From contig NZ_JBHSGR010000002.1 of assembly GCF_042654585.1 (NCBI RefSeq), positions 1 through 64,000 on the forward strand: a stretch of DNA of 64,000 nucleotides, read 5' to 3'. This document shows, one piece after another, positions 8,409-16,672 of this stretch. The notes under the pieces were generated by a model. That model saw only the letters and a program-made list of their open reading frames with translations. It did no database searches and was not told the origin of the DNA. The translations under genes and the position numbers were made by a program. This stretch comes from Geodermatophilus arenarius (GTDB lineage: Bacteria > Actinomycetota > Actinomycetes > Mycobacteriales > Geodermatophilaceae). Every line of letters starts with the position of its first letter. Position 1 is the stretch's first letter.

Positions 8409-8436
8409 CGTCCCGGCGACGGCCGTCGCCGGGACG
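8409..8436. repeat. 28-bp perfect palindrome upstream of the membrane-stress operon
   Basis: Bases 8409-8436 equal their own reverse complement over all 28 positions (arm CGTCCCGGCGACGG and its complement). It has no unpaired loop, lies in the 268-bp gap between two divergent units, and its right edge touches the predicted -35 element of the downstream promoter. It could be an operator for a dimeric regulator or a cruciform; a terminator is unlikely because no transcript should enter from either side. Confidence 0.75.
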
Positions 8437-8462
8437 TGTGTGAGTGATCCATTTCTGGGTAG
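8436..8462 (+). promoter_or_regulatory. Possible SigB-like general-stress promoter
   Basis: GTGTG at 8436-8440 and GGGTAG at 8457-8462 are 16 bp apart, resembling the actinobacterial SigB-type pattern GTTT...GGGTAT. It is 36 bp upstream of an operon of a type often found under general stress control. The match is short and unproven. Confidence 0.4.
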
Positions 8463-8497
8463 CGCCAGCCTCGACCGAGATCCACTCAGGAGGAACG

Positions 8498-9352
8498 ATG
8501 ACCCACTCCATCGACGCCCCCCTCCCGCCGCCGCCCTCCTCGGGCGCCACCGGCTACGGGGAGACGAGTACGACCTCGACCACCAGCTCGGGCTCGCCGT
8601 CGACCACCGACGTCGCCAAGGACGAGGCCCGCAACGTCGGCCAGACCGCGAAGGAGGCCGGCTCGCAGGTCGCCTCGACCGCCGCGGACCAGGCCAGGAA
8701 CGTCGTCGCCGAGACCAAGCAGCAGGCGCAGAGCCTGGTCGAGCAGGGCCGCACCCAGGCCCGCCAGCAGGTCGTGTCGCAGCAGCAGAAGGCCGGCCAG
8801 AGCCTGTCGAGCCTGGCCGAGCAGCTGCGCGGCATGGTCGACGGCAACGCCCCGGCCCCCGGCCCCGCCCGCGACCTGATCCAGCAGGGCGCCGGCAAGG
8901 TCCAGGAGTTCGCGGACATGCTGCAGAACCGCGAGCCGGCCGACCTGCTCGAGGAGGTCCGCTCCTTCGCCCGCCGTCGGCCCGGCACCTTCCTGCTCGG
9001 CGCCGCCGTCGCCGGCGTCCTCGCCGGGCGGCTGACCAGCGGCGTCAAGGCCGCGCACAGCAACGGCTCCTCGTCCGGCTCGCAGCAGTTCGCCTCGACG
9101 CCGTCGTCCTCCACCACCGGCACCTACGTCGACCCGGCCCCGACCTACTCGGGCTACGAGTCGACCACCGGCTACGGGACGACCGGCGGCTACGAGACGA
9201 CGACGGGCTCCTACGGCGAGCACGCCGCCACCCCCGGCACCCCGGTGCCGCCCCCGCCGTACGGCACGGTCCCGCCGGCCGGCAGCGTGGTGCCCCCGTC
9301 GGCGCCCGCCGGGTGGGACGACCCGACCCGCCGCCCGGGCCAGGGGGTCTGA
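8498..9352 (+). CDS. Amphipathic-helix stress-type membrane-associated protein
   Basis: A 284-residue protein starting MTHSIDAP behind CAGGAGGA. A Ser/Thr/Pro head leads into a long run of Ala/Gln/Lys-rich amphipathic helix (about residues 45-130, with repeated TAADQARN- and AKQQAQ-like units resembling LEA/apolipoprotein repeats), then RRRPGTFLLGAAVAGVLAGRLT as a single membrane helix near residue 175, and a Tyr/Gly/Ser-rich tail. No catalytic motif is seen. It is the first gene of a three-gene unit with a holin-superfamily protein and a DUF3618 protein, an arrangement frequent in Geodermatophilaceae-like genomes and usually linked to envelope or osmotic stress. That role is inference. Confidence 0.75.
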   Translation: MTHSIDAPLPPPPSSGATGYGETSTTSTTSSGSPSTTDVAKDEARNVGQTAKEAGSQVASTAADQARNVVAETKQQAQSLVEQGRTQARQQVVSQQQKAGQSLSSLAEQLRGMVDGNAPAPGPARDLIQQGAGKVQEFADMLQNREPADLLEEVRSFARRRPGTFLLGAAVAGVLAGRLTSGVKAAHSNGSSSGSQQFASTPSSSTTGTYVDPAPTYSGYESTTGYGTTGGYETTTGSYGEHAATPGTPVPPPPYGTVPPAGSVVPPSAPAGWDDPTRRPGQGV

Positions 9353-9354
9353 CC

Positions 9355-9942
9355 ATGAGCTCCCCCTACTCCGGCGCCACGCCGGTGGGCGGCCAGGAGG
9401 GCTACCCCCCGGAGCCGCCGCAGGCGAACTACGCCGTGACCCCCGGCTACGAGCAGGGCTACGCCGGCCAGCAGGACTACGCGGGCCAGCAGGAGTACCC
9501 GACCCAGTCCTACGGGGCGCACGCCGGTGAGCGCGGCACCCCGATGACCGAGGCCGGCCGCCCCGACGTCGGCGGCACCTCCGTCGGCGAGCTCATCAGC
9601 GAGGTCACCACGGACCTCTCGGTGCTCATGCGCCAGGAGCTCGAGCTGGCCAAGGCCGAGCTCAAGGTCGAGGCCAAGAAGGCCGGCCAGGGCGCGGGCA
9701 TGTTCGGCGCCGCGGGCTTCGCCGGCTACATGACGGTGCTGTTCCTCTCCTTCGCCCTGTGGTGGGCGCTGGAGAACGTGATGGACGCCGGCCTGGCCGC
9801 ACTGATCGTGGCGGTCATCTGGGGCGTCATCGGGGCCGTCGCCTACGCCATGGGACGCAAGAAGTTCCGGCAGGTGAACCCGAAGCCCGAACGGACCGTG
9901 GACACCCTCCAGCAGGTCCCCGGCGCCCTCAAGCCCCACTGA
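9355..9942 (+). CDS. Phage-holin-superfamily (DUF1469-like) membrane protein
   Basis: A 195-residue protein starting two bases after the preceding stop. The head is disordered and rich in Tyr/Gln/Gly with a YAGQQDYAGQQEYPTQ repeat; the domain begins at VGELISEVTTDLSVLMRQELE, a conserved amphipathic helix with the LAKAELK signature, and is followed by two membrane helices (about residues 118-140 and 146-165). The family name comes from distant similarity to holins; here no lysis genes or other phage genes are near, so it is a housekeeping membrane protein. It sits in one operon with its neighbours. Confidence 0.85.
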   Translation: MSSPYSGATPVGGQEGYPPEPPQANYAVTPGYEQGYAGQQDYAGQQEYPTQSYGAHAGERGTPMTEAGRPDVGGTSVGELISEVTTDLSVLMRQELELAKAELKVEAKKAGQGAGMFGAAGFAGYMTVLFLSFALWWALENVMDAGLAALIVAVIWGVIGAVAYAMGRKKFRQVNPKPERTVDTLQQVPGALKPH

Positions 9943-9993
9943 CCCTCGGCCCGCGACCCGACCGGTCAGGCCACCACACCCCCTGGAGCAGAC

Positions 9994-10722
9994 ATGACCA
10001 GCAGCAGTGACCCGGACGTCATCCGGCGGCAGATCGAGGAGACGCGTCGCGAGCTGAGCTACGACGTCGACGCCCTCAACGAGAAGGTCAACCCCGCCCG
10101 CGTCATCGACCGGCGCATGGCCTCGGCGAAGGGCCGCTTCGCCAACGTCAAGGACAAGGTCATGGGCTCGGCCCACGACACCCGGTCCTCGGCGCGCGGC
10201 ACCGCTCAGGACGCCCGCGGCATGGCGCAGCACGCCGTGGGCTCGGTGCAGGGCGCGGCGTCCAACGCCGCCGGCACCGTGCAGGGCGCGGCGTCCTCCG
10301 CGGCCGGCACCGTGCAGGACGCCGCCTCCCAGGCGGCGCACGCCGTCCAGCAGGCCCCCGACGCGGTGATCCGCCAGACGCAGGGCAACCCCCTCGCGGC
10401 CGGGCTGATCGCCTTCGGCGTCGGCTGGCTGGTGTCCAGCCTGCTGCCCGCCACCGAGAAGGAGCGGCAGCTGGCCGAGCAGGCCGAGAGCGCGGTCCGC
10501 GAGCACAAGGACGAGCTGCTCGCCCCGGCCAAGCAGGCGGCGCAGGAGGTCGGCGAGCAGCTCAAGCCGGCCGCCCAGCAGGCCGTCGAGGAGGTCCGGT
10601 CGACCGCGCAGGACGCGGCGCAGACCGTCAAGCAGGAGGGCCAGTCGGCCGCGCAGGACGTGCAGGGCCAGGCCCAGCAGTCCCGCGAGTCCGTGCAGAG
10701 CCAGGCCTCCAGCAGCAGCTGA
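9994..10722 (+). CDS. DUF3618 domain protein with LEA-like repeats
   Basis: A 242-residue protein. Its first 35 residues, SDPDVIRRQIEETRREL then DVDALNEKVNPARVIDRR, are the DUF3618 signature. A middle region repeats QGAASNAAGTV, QGAASSAAGTV and QDAASQAAHAV, 11-residue units typical of LEA-like amphipathic helices. One membrane helix (NPLAAGLIAFGVGWLVSSLLP) follows, then a long Glu/Gln/Lys helix. The DNA of the repeat (10240-10340) shows the same near-duplication. It closes the operon and is followed by two hairpins. A structural role at the membrane under stress is likely but unproven. Confidence 0.85.
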   Translation: MTSSSDPDVIRRQIEETRRELSYDVDALNEKVNPARVIDRRMASAKGRFANVKDKVMGSAHDTRSSARGTAQDARGMAQHAVGSVQGAASNAAGTVQGAASSAAGTVQDAASQAAHAVQQAPDAVIRQTQGNPLAAGLIAFGVGWLVSSLLPATEKERQLAEQAESAVREHKDELLAPAKQAAQEVGEQLKPAAQQAVEEVRSTAQDAAQTVKQEGQSAAQDVQGQAQQSRESVQSQASSSS

Positions 10723-10729
10723 GGAAGGA

Positions 10730-10778
10730 CCCCTCTGCCCCACCGCTCGCACGCTCGCGGCGGGACCCCGCAGAGGGG
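10730..10778 (+). terminator. Hairpin after the DUF3618 gene
   Basis: CCCCTCTGC at 10730-10738 pairs with GCAGAGGGG at 10770-10778, eight bases after the stop codon; the interval is itself GC-rich. No T run follows, as is usual in this GC range. Confidence 0.55.
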
Positions 10779-10800
10779 CCGTTCCCGCACCTCACCAGCG

Positions 10801-10835
10801 CAGCGCCCCGCCGGGTCCGTCCGGGCGGGGCGCTG
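10801..10835. terminator. Second hairpin with a 12-bp perfect stem
   Basis: CAGCGCCCCGCC (10801-10812) pairs with GGCGGGGCGCTG (10824-10835) around an 11-base loop. It lies between the stress operon and the histidine kinase gene and would backstop read-through. Confidence 0.55.
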
Positions 10836-10910
10836 CCGCGTCTCCCCTCGCCGGGTGACCCGGTCCGGCCCCCGCTGCAGCCGCGCCCGGCCGCGGCCGA
10901 CGCTGCCGGT

Positions 10911-12089
10911 GTGACGGACGCCGAGGTCGCGGAGCTGCGCGCGCAGGTCGCCGCGCTGCAGGCCGAGCGGGCCACGCTCACCGCGCTGGTCGACGCCCGC
11001 GGCGAGGACCTCGCCGTCGCCGCCCGCGTGCTGCGCGCCCGCGCCGCCACGATGACCAGCGTCGTCGACGCGATCACCGAGCAGTCCGTCGTCGGCACCG
11101 ACCGCGACGGCGTCGTCCGCGTGTGGAACCCCGGCGCCGAGCGGCTGCTCGGGCTCCCCCGCGCCGACGTCGTCCGCCGTCGCCGGATCACCGACTTCCA
11201 CGACCCCGCCGAGCTGGCCGGCCGCGGCCTGGACGCGCTGGTGTCCGTCGCCTCCGCGCGCGGCAGCGACGTCCGGGACTGGACGTACGTGGCCGCCGAC
11301 GGCACCCGGCGCACCGTCTCGGTGGCGGTCACCCCCCGCGCCGACGACGACGGCGGCCCCGCCGGCTGGACCTTCGTCGGCACCGACACGACCGAGGCGC
11401 GCGCGGCCGAGCGGCTCAAGGACCAGTTCGTCGCCCTGGTCAGCCACGAGCTGCGCACCCCGCTGTCGTCGGTGCTCGGCTACCTGGAGCTGGTGCTCGA
11501 CGACCCGGCGCTGGGCGCCGGCCACCGCCGGTACCTGACCACCGTCCAGCGCAACGCCTCCCGCCTCGAGCGGCTCGTCGGCGACCTGCTGTTCACCGCG
11601 CAGGTGGAGGCCGGCCGGTTCGCGCTGACGCCGGGCGAGGTCGACCTGGCCGCGCTCGTGCGCGCCGCCGGGGAGTCGGCACGGGTCACCGCGGACGCCG
11701 CCGGGGTGGCGCTGGCGGTGACCGCGCCCTCGGCGGGGCCGGTCGTGCCCGGCGACGCGCTGCGGCTGGGCCAGGCGGTCGACAACCTGCTGTCCAACGC
11801 CGTGAAGTTCACGCCCCGCGGCGGGCGCGTCGAGCTGGGCCTCGGCACCGCCGACGACGGCGAGGTGCGCATCGAGGTCCGCGACACGGGCGTCGGCATC
11901 CCCGGCGCGGAGCGGGCGGGCCTGGGCACCCGCTTCACCCGCGCCACCACCGCCGTGCGGGCCGGCGTGCCGGGCGTGGGGCTCGGCCTGTCGATCACGC
12001 ACGCCATCGCGGCGGCGCACGGCGGGCGGCTGGAGCTCGCCGGCACCGAGGGCCGCGGCACCACCGCGACCCTGGTGCTGCCGCGCTGA
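10911..12089 (+). CDS. PAS-domain sensor histidine kinase
   Basis: A 392-residue cytoplasmic kinase with no membrane helix. A short coiled coil (about residues 4-45) precedes a PAS domain (about 48-162, with GTDRDGVVRVWNPGAERLLG), then the HisKA box FVALVSHELRTPLSSVLGYL with phospho-acceptor His179, and the ATP-binding domain with N box DNLLSNAVKFTP, G1 DTGVGIPG and G2 PGVGLGLSI. It probably senses a cytosolic or membrane-proximal signal through PAS. The OmpR-type regulator gene at 12365-13060 converges on it; the two may be partners but are not in one operon. Confidence 0.92.
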   Translation: MTDAEVAELRAQVAALQAERATLTALVDARGEDLAVAARVLRARAATMTSVVDAITEQSVVGTDRDGVVRVWNPGAERLLGLPRADVVRRRRITDFHDPAELAGRGLDALVSVASARGSDVRDWTYVAADGTRRTVSVAVTPRADDDGGPAGWTFVGTDTTEARAAERLKDQFVALVSHELRTPLSSVLGYLELVLDDPALGAGHRRYLTTVQRNASRLERLVGDLLFTAQVEAGRFALTPGEVDLAALVRAAGESARVTADAAGVALAVTAPSAGPVVPGDALRLGQAVDNLLSNAVKFTPRGGRVELGLGTADDGEVRIEVRDTGVGIPGAERAGLGTRFTRATTAVRAGVPGVGLGLSITHAIAAAHGGRLELAGTEGRGTTATLVLPR

Positions 12090-12161
12090 GCACACCGGTC
12101 GCGCGCGGATCGCGCGGGGGTCCCGCGGACCGGCTGCGCGGCCGGTGGCAGGCTCCCCGTC

Positions 12162-12383
12162 GTGAGCACGCAGGACGGTGACACGGTGCGGACGACCCCG
12201 GGCCCGGGCGGCGAGCTGCCGGCCCGGCTGCTGGCCTTCCTCGCCGGCTCCGCCGCGGCGCCCGCCGCCCCGCAGTCCCCCGCGGCCGACCCGGTCCTGG
12301 TGCGGCGGCTGCGCGCCCGGGCCACCTGCTGCGCCGGCAGCCGGGTCCCCGAGCCCCGGCGGGGTCAGGCCACCAACCGGTAG
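12162..12383 (+). CDS. Small hypothetical protein, uncertain
   Basis: A 73-residue frame starting with GTG, without a recognised domain. The middle (GELPARLLAFLAGSAAA) could be a short helix; the tail RARATCCAGSRVPEPRRG contains a Cys-Cys pair and many Arg. Its last 19 bases overlap the end of the convergent response regulator gene. No clear ribosome site is seen. It may be a real small gene or chance coding in GC-rich DNA. Confidence 0.3.
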   Translation: MSTQDGDTVRTTPGPGGELPARLLAFLAGSAAAPAAPQSPAADPVLVRRLRARATCCAGSRVPEPRRGQATNR

Positions 12384-13060
12384 CCCACCCCGCGGACGGT
12401 GCGGATCTGCGCCGCCCGCAGCCCCGCGGCGGTCAGCTTGCGGCGCAGGTTGGACATGTGCGCCTCCACCAGGCGCAGGCTGCCGGCCCAGTCGGTGCGC
12501 CACACCTCGCGCAGCAGCGTCTCGCGCTGCAGCACCCGGCCCGGCCGCGACGCGAGCGCGGCGAGCAGGTCGAACTCGGTGCGGGTCAGGTCGACCACGA
12601 CGCCGTCGACGCGCACCTCGCGGGTGTCCTCGTCGACCTCGAGGTCGGCCAGCCGGACGACGGCGTCGTCGGGCTCCGGCACGGCGACGACCGTGCGCGG
12701 GCGGCGCAGCATCGCCTGCACCCGCGCGACCAGCTCCCGCGGGGAGAACGGCTTGGCCATGTACCCGTCGGCGCCGACGGCGAGGCCGACGAGCAGGTCG
12801 ACCTCCTCGGCGCGGGCGGTGAGCATGAGGACGTAGCAGCCGCTCTCGGCGCGCAGCTGCCGGCACACCTCGGTGCCGTCGCCGTCGGGCAGCCCGAGGT
12901 CGAGGACGACGAGGTCGGGCGCCGACCGGCGCACCTCGGCCAGGCACTCCGCGCCCGAGCCGACGGCGCGGACGTCGAGCCCGGCCCGCTCCAGCACCGT
13001 GGCCACCAGCTCGCGGATCTCCTCGGTGTCCTCCACGACGAGCACCGACTGCGCGCCCAC
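12365..13060 (-). CDS. OmpR/PhoB-family response regulator
   Basis: A 231-residue regulator. The receiver domain begins SVLVVEDTEEIRELV, has phospho-acceptor Asp54 in VVLDLGLPDGDG and the conserved Lys in YMAKPFSPREL; the winged-helix output domain ends with MSNLRRKL and TVRGVGYRLVA. The GTG at 13060 is chosen because GGGGAGGTGC lies just before it and the domain starts four residues in; the frame is open further upstream to 13111 but with low-complexity coding. A partner kinase may be the PAS kinase convergent to it. Confidence 0.92.
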   Translation of the reverse strand: MGAQSVLVVEDTEEIRELVATVLERAGLDVRAVGSGAECLAEVRRSAPDLVVLDLGLPDGDGTEVCRQLRAESGCYVLMLTARAEEVDLLVGLAVGADGYMAKPFSPRELVARVQAMLRRPRTVVAVPEPDDAVVRLADLEVDEDTREVRVDGVVVDLTRTEFDLLAALASRPGRVLQRETLLREVWRTDWAGSLRLVEAHMSNLRRKLTAAGLRAAQIRTVRGVGYRLVA

Positions 13061-13175
13061 CGCACCTCCCCGGCCCGCGGGCGGCGGTCCCGCCCGTCTG
13101 CTGGAGGGCATCGGCGCCCCGCGCCGCGGCGTGCAGCCGGGCGCGGGGCGGCCTCCCCCTCGCGAGGGGCCCTCC

Positions 13176-14351
13176 TCAGACGAAGGCGCTCATCCCGGTC
13201 AGCGCCCGCCCGACGATCAGGCTGTTGATCTCCCGCGTGCCCTCGTAGGAGTAGAGGGCCTCGGCGTCGGCGAAGTACCGCACGACGTCGTTCTCCAGCA
13301 GGATCCCGTTGCCGCCGAACAGCTCGCGGGCCAGCGCCACCGTCTCGCGGGCGCGGCCGGTGACGAACGCCTTGGCCAGCGCGGCCTGCTCGTCCCGGAA
13401 GACGCCCTCCTCCTGCAGCTGCGACACCCGCACCGCCATGCCGAGGCTCGCGGTCACGTTGCCGGCCATCCGGGCGAGCAGGTCCTGGATCAGCTGGAAG
13501 CCGCCGATCGGGCGGCCGAACTGCTCGCGCTCCTTCGCGTAGGCGACCGCCGCCTCGAAGGCGCCCATCTGGCAGCCGACCGCGGACCACGCGACGCCGC
13601 CGCGGGTCAGCTTGAGCACCCGGTTGACGTCCGTGAAGGAGTTGCCGTGCTCGAGCTTGTTCCCCGCCGGCACGCGGCAGCCGTCGAAGACGATGTCGGC
13701 GTTCTGCACGGTGCGCAGGGCGTACTTGCCCTCCATCTTCGTGGGCGTGAACCCGGGCGTGCCCTTCTCGACGACGAAGGTCTTGACCGCGTCGTCGGCG
13801 ACGTCGCGGGCGAACACCACGACGACGTCGGCGATGGTGCCGTTGCCGATCCACCGCTTGGCGCCGTCGATGACCCACTCGTCGCCGTCGCGGCGGGCGG
13901 TGGTCTCCAGGCCGCGGGCGACGTCGGAGCCGCCGTGCGGCTCGGTGAGCGCGAACGCGCCGACCTTGTCCAGCGCGACCATGTCCGGCACCCACCGGGC
14001 GCGCTGCTCGTCGGAGCCCAGCAGCACGATCGAGCCCATCGACAGGCCGTTGTGCACGCCGAGGAACGTGGCCATCGACGGGTCGACCCGCGCGGCCTCC
14101 AGCGCGATGAACCCGGTGAACAGCCGGGAGGCGCGCGGCCGGTGCTCCAGGTCGTAGCTGCGCCCGACCATGCCCTCCTCGGCGAAGCGCGGCACCAGGT
14201 CCATCGGGAACTCCGCCGCGGCCCAGGCGTCGTTGACCCGGGGCCGGACCTCCTCGGCCAGGAAGCGCCGGATGCCCGCCAGCTCCTTGCGCTCGTCGTC
14301 GTCCAGCAGCGTCTCGTAGCCGTAGAGGTCGCCGGGCAGCTCGTCGGTCAT
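13176..14351 (-). CDS. Acyl-CoA dehydrogenase, glutaryl-CoA dehydrogenase-like
   Basis: A 391-residue flavoprotein with the full acyl-CoA dehydrogenase fold: alpha-helical N-domain, AFALTEPHGGSDVA (flavin/substrate loop, about residues 150-163), KRWIGNGTIADV, the helix KEREQFGRPIGGFQLIQ and RELFGGNGILLEN. The C-terminal YEGTREINSLIVGRALTG places the catalytic Glu as in glutaryl-CoA and related dehydrogenases. Whether it decarboxylates glutaryl-CoA is not clear. The gene is alone or heads a loose cluster with the methyltransferase, SDR and arginase-like genes on the same strand, all separated by short gaps. Confidence 0.9.
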   Translation of the reverse strand: MTDELPGDLYGYETLLDDDERKELAGIRRFLAEEVRPRVNDAWAAAEFPMDLVPRFAEEGMVGRSYDLEHRPRASRLFTGFIALEAARVDPSMATFLGVHNGLSMGSIVLLGSDEQRARWVPDMVALDKVGAFALTEPHGGSDVARGLETTARRDGDEWVIDGAKRWIGNGTIADVVVVFARDVADDAVKTFVVEKGTPGFTPTKMEGKYALRTVQNADIVFDGCRVPAGNKLEHGNSFTDVNRVLKLTRGGVAWSAVGCQMGAFEAAVAYAKEREQFGRPIGGFQLIQDLLARMAGNVTASLGMAVRVSQLQEEGVFRDEQAALAKAFVTGRARETVALARELFGGNGILLENDVVRYFADAEALYSYEGTREINSLIVGRALTGMSAFV

Positions 14352-14384
14352 CGCAGGGTCCTCCGTCGGTGGGTGGCCCCTCCC

Positions 14385-14912
14385 CTACCCGGGACGGCGC
14401 ACCTCGACCGCGGCGGTCGGGAACGGCGCGGTGGCCGCCTCCGCGGCCGCGGTCACCGCGAACCCGCGCTCCCCCGCCACCCGCGCCACGGCCGCCCGCA
14501 CCCGGTCCCGGTCGTCCAAGCGCATGACCGAGAACCCGAGGACCACGCGGCCGCCGGGGTCGAGCACCCGCGCGACGACGTCCCACTCCGGCGCCGGGGG
14601 CGTCCAGAACGCCCGGACGTCGACGGCGACGACGGCGTCGAAGCGCTCGCCGGCCAGGTCGGCGTCGAGCAGCGGCGCGGCGAGGACCCGCACCCGGCCG
14701 GCGTCGACCGCCTCCCGGTTGCGGCGGGCGGCCGCGGCGGCCATCCGCGCCGACCGGTCCACCGCGACCACCCGCCCGTCGCCGACCGCGGCCGCGAGCT
14801 CCGTGACCAGCACGCCGGCGCCGCAGCCGACCTCGAGCACCCGCTCCCCCGGCGCCGCCGCGACGACGCCGGCGACGAACGCCAGCCGGTCGGAGGCGGC
14901 GCGGGCGGTCAC
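14385..14912 (-). CDS. Class I SAM-dependent methyltransferase
   Basis: A 175-residue single-domain enzyme. Motif I is VLEVGCGAGVLVTEL (about residues 25-39), the acidic residue after strand 2 is in RVVAVDRSARM, and the strand 4 motif is FDAVVAVDVRAFW. The length is short for the family, with little room for a substrate-specificity insertion. The substrate is unknown. The GTG start lies 12 bases after the SDR gene stop position on this strand's upstream side, consistent with an operon running from the arginase-like gene down to the dehydrogenase. Confidence 0.85.
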   Translation of the reverse strand: MTARAASDRLAFVAGVVAAAPGERVLEVGCGAGVLVTELAAAVGDGRVVAVDRSARMAAAAARRNREAVDAGRVRVLAAPLLDADLAGERFDAVVAVDVRAFWTPPAPEWDVVARVLDPGGRVVLGFSVMRLDDRDRVRAAVARVAGERGFAVTAAAEAATAPFPTAAVEVRRPG

Positions 14913-14924
14913 CCGTGCGCCCTC

Positions 14925-15701
14925 TCAGACGTGGGCCTGGCCGGTGGAGGCGCTGGTGCCGCCGTCGACGGCCAGCACCGCGCCGGTGACGTACCGCGCA
15001 CCCTCGGAGGCGAGGAACAGCACCGACGGCGCGATGTCCTCCGGCTCCCCGGGCCGTCCCAGGGCGATGCGGTTGCGGAAGGGCGCGAGCGACTCGTCGT
15101 CGCGGGGGGCGTCGGCGTTGAGCTCGGTGAACGTGAACGCGGGGGCGACGGCGTTGAGCCGCACGCCGCGCGGGCCCCAGTCGAGCGCCAGCGACCGCAC
15201 GAAGTTGGTCAGCGCCGCCTTGGTGGCGTTGTAGCCGGCCTGCCCCCAGTCGCCGCGCAGCCCCGACACCGAGGAGACGGCGACCAGGTTGCCGCCGGAC
15301 TCCGCCAGCCGCGGCAGCGCGGCCTTGGCGAGGTGGAAGAACGCGTCGACGTTGGTGGCGCGCATCTGCTCCCACGCCTCGTCGGCGAGGTCGGTGACCT
15401 CCCCGCTCTCGTAGCCGGCCGCGTTGCTGACCACGACGTCGAGCCGGCCGAACCGGTCGACGACGTCGGCGACCAGCCGCCGCACCTGGGCCGGGTCGGA
15501 GACGTCCGCTGGCAGCGCCGCGCCGCGCTCGGCGGGCACGCCCTCGAGGGCGGACTCGAGCCGGTCCCGCCGGCGGCCGGTGATCGCGACGGTGGCGCCG
15601 GCGTCGAGGAAGGCCCGGGTGATCGCCAGGCCGATGCCGGTCCCGCCGCCGGTGACGAGGACGACGGAGCCGGTGAAGTCGAAGGTCGCAGAACCGCTCA
15701 T
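14925..15701 (-). CDS. SDR-family oxidoreductase
   Basis: A 258-residue classical short-chain dehydrogenase. The cofactor motif is VTGGGTGIGLA (about residues 16-26), an NADP(H) preference being suggested by GRRRDRL after strand 2; the NNAG-type motif reads SNAAG, and the active site has SSVSGLRG with YNATK. C-terminal TGAVLAVDGGTS is typical of FabG-like enzymes. The ATG is preceded by GGGGGAGGAGCAGG. It lies between the arginase-like gene and the methyltransferase on one strand. The substrate is not predictable. Confidence 0.92.
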   Translation of the reverse strand: MSGSATFDFTGSVVLVTGGGTGIGLAITRAFLDAGATVAITGRRRDRLESALEGVPAERGAALPADVSDPAQVRRLVADVVDRFGRLDVVVSNAAGYESGEVTDLADEAWEQMRATNVDAFFHLAKAALPRLAESGGNLVAVSSVSGLRGDWGQAGYNATKAALTNFVRSLALDWGPRGVRLNAVAPAFTFTELNADAPRDDESLAPFRNRIALGRPGEPEDIAPSVLFLASEGARYVTGAVLAVDGGTSASTGQAHV

Positions 15702-15741
15702 GCCCTGCTCCTCCCCCGCGGCGCCCGCGCGGAACCGTGGC

Positions 15742-16632
15742 TCAGGCCAGCGCGGCGGTGAGGACCGCCACCAGCCGGGCGACCTCCCCCGGGTCCGGCG
15801 CGTGGTCGGGGTTGACCTCCGTGAGGCACAGGCCGCGGAAGCCGTCCTCGGCGCACAGCCGGCGCAGCACCGCGGCGACGACCTCGAGCGGCAGCCCCCG
15901 CCCGTGGTCCGGCACGTTGGCCAGCGGCAGGTCGAGGAACTCGACGACGTCGACGTCGAGGTGCACGAGGAAGCCGTCGGGCCCGTCCACCGCCGCGGCG
16001 GCCCCCGCGGCGGCGCCGTCGGGGTCGGCCGCCACCTCGTCGGCCGGGACGGCGGCGAGGCCGATCCGGCGCGCCGTCGTCGCGTCCGGCTCGGCGTCCC
16101 GGGCGCCCACCGCCACGACGTCGTCCACCGCCAGCAGCGGCCGGACCGGGCCGACCGCGAGCAGGTCGGGATCGCACCCGGGCAGCGCCAGCACGTGGGC
16201 CAGCGCCATCGAGTCCGCGACGCCGGTCGGGTTGTCGGCCGGCGTGCGCAGGTCGACTCCGCCGTCGAGGTACACCAGCCCCGGGGACCGGCCGGTGGCG
16301 CGGGCACCGGCGACCAGCCCCACCGTCGTCGTGCACTCGCCGCCGACCACGACCGGCGTCCGGCCGGCGTCCAGCGTCGTGGCGACCGCGTCCCGCACCG
16401 CGGCCAGGCCGGCGACGACGCGGGCGGCGTCGCGCACCCGCCCCGCCGGGGCCGGGCCGGCGGCCCACCGGACCGGCGGGAACAGCTCCCGGACGGCGAC
16501 CTCCCGGGCCCGTCCGAGCTCTCCGGCCAGGCCCGCCGCGGTGAGGGCCGCCCAGGCGCGCTCCTGCCCGGGCCAGTGCGCCGCGGCGCTGGAGGGGGCG
16601 GCCAGCAGGTCGAGCGGGCGGCGCGGGCTCAT
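15742..16632 (-). CDS. Arginase/agmatinase-fold protein with altered metal site
   Basis: A 296-residue ureohydrolase-fold protein. The three motifs that bind the two manganese ions in arginases are recognisable but changed: GGDH is GGEC at 97-100, DAHxD is DGGVD at 123-127, and the SxDxDxxDP block is HLDVDVVEF at 224-232. Both conserved His ligands are gone. Some actinobacterial family members keep GGDC and DGHxD, but here even those are altered. It is therefore unlikely to be an active arginase; a different metal, a different reaction or a structural role are possible. A divergent small membrane-protein gene begins 68 bp upstream, past a perfect palindrome. Confidence 0.8.
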   Translation of the reverse strand: MSPRRPLDLLAAPSSAAAHWPGQERAWAALTAAGLAGELGRAREVAVRELFPPVRWAAGPAPAGRVRDAARVVAGLAAVRDAVATTLDAGRTPVVVGGECTTTVGLVAGARATGRSPGLVYLDGGVDLRTPADNPTGVADSMALAHVLALPGCDPDLLAVGPVRPLLAVDDVVAVGARDAEPDATTARRIGLAAVPADEVAADPDGAAAGAAAAVDGPDGFLVHLDVDVVEFLDLPLANVPDHGRGLPLEVVAAVLRRLCAEDGFRGLCLTEVNPDHAPDPGEVARLVAVLTAALA

Positions 16633-16672
16633 GGCGGTGTCCTACCGCCGGGTGCCGACAGGGTGCGCCGGT

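Noticed and set aside
9355..9942. Prophage, because of the holin-superfamily name
   Set aside because: No lysin, capsid, portal or terminase genes are near; the family is common in non-phage stress operons of actinobacteria.
12162..12383. Treating the 73-residue frame as a confident gene
   Set aside because: It has no family features or ribosome site and overlaps the convergent regulator; listed only at low confidence.
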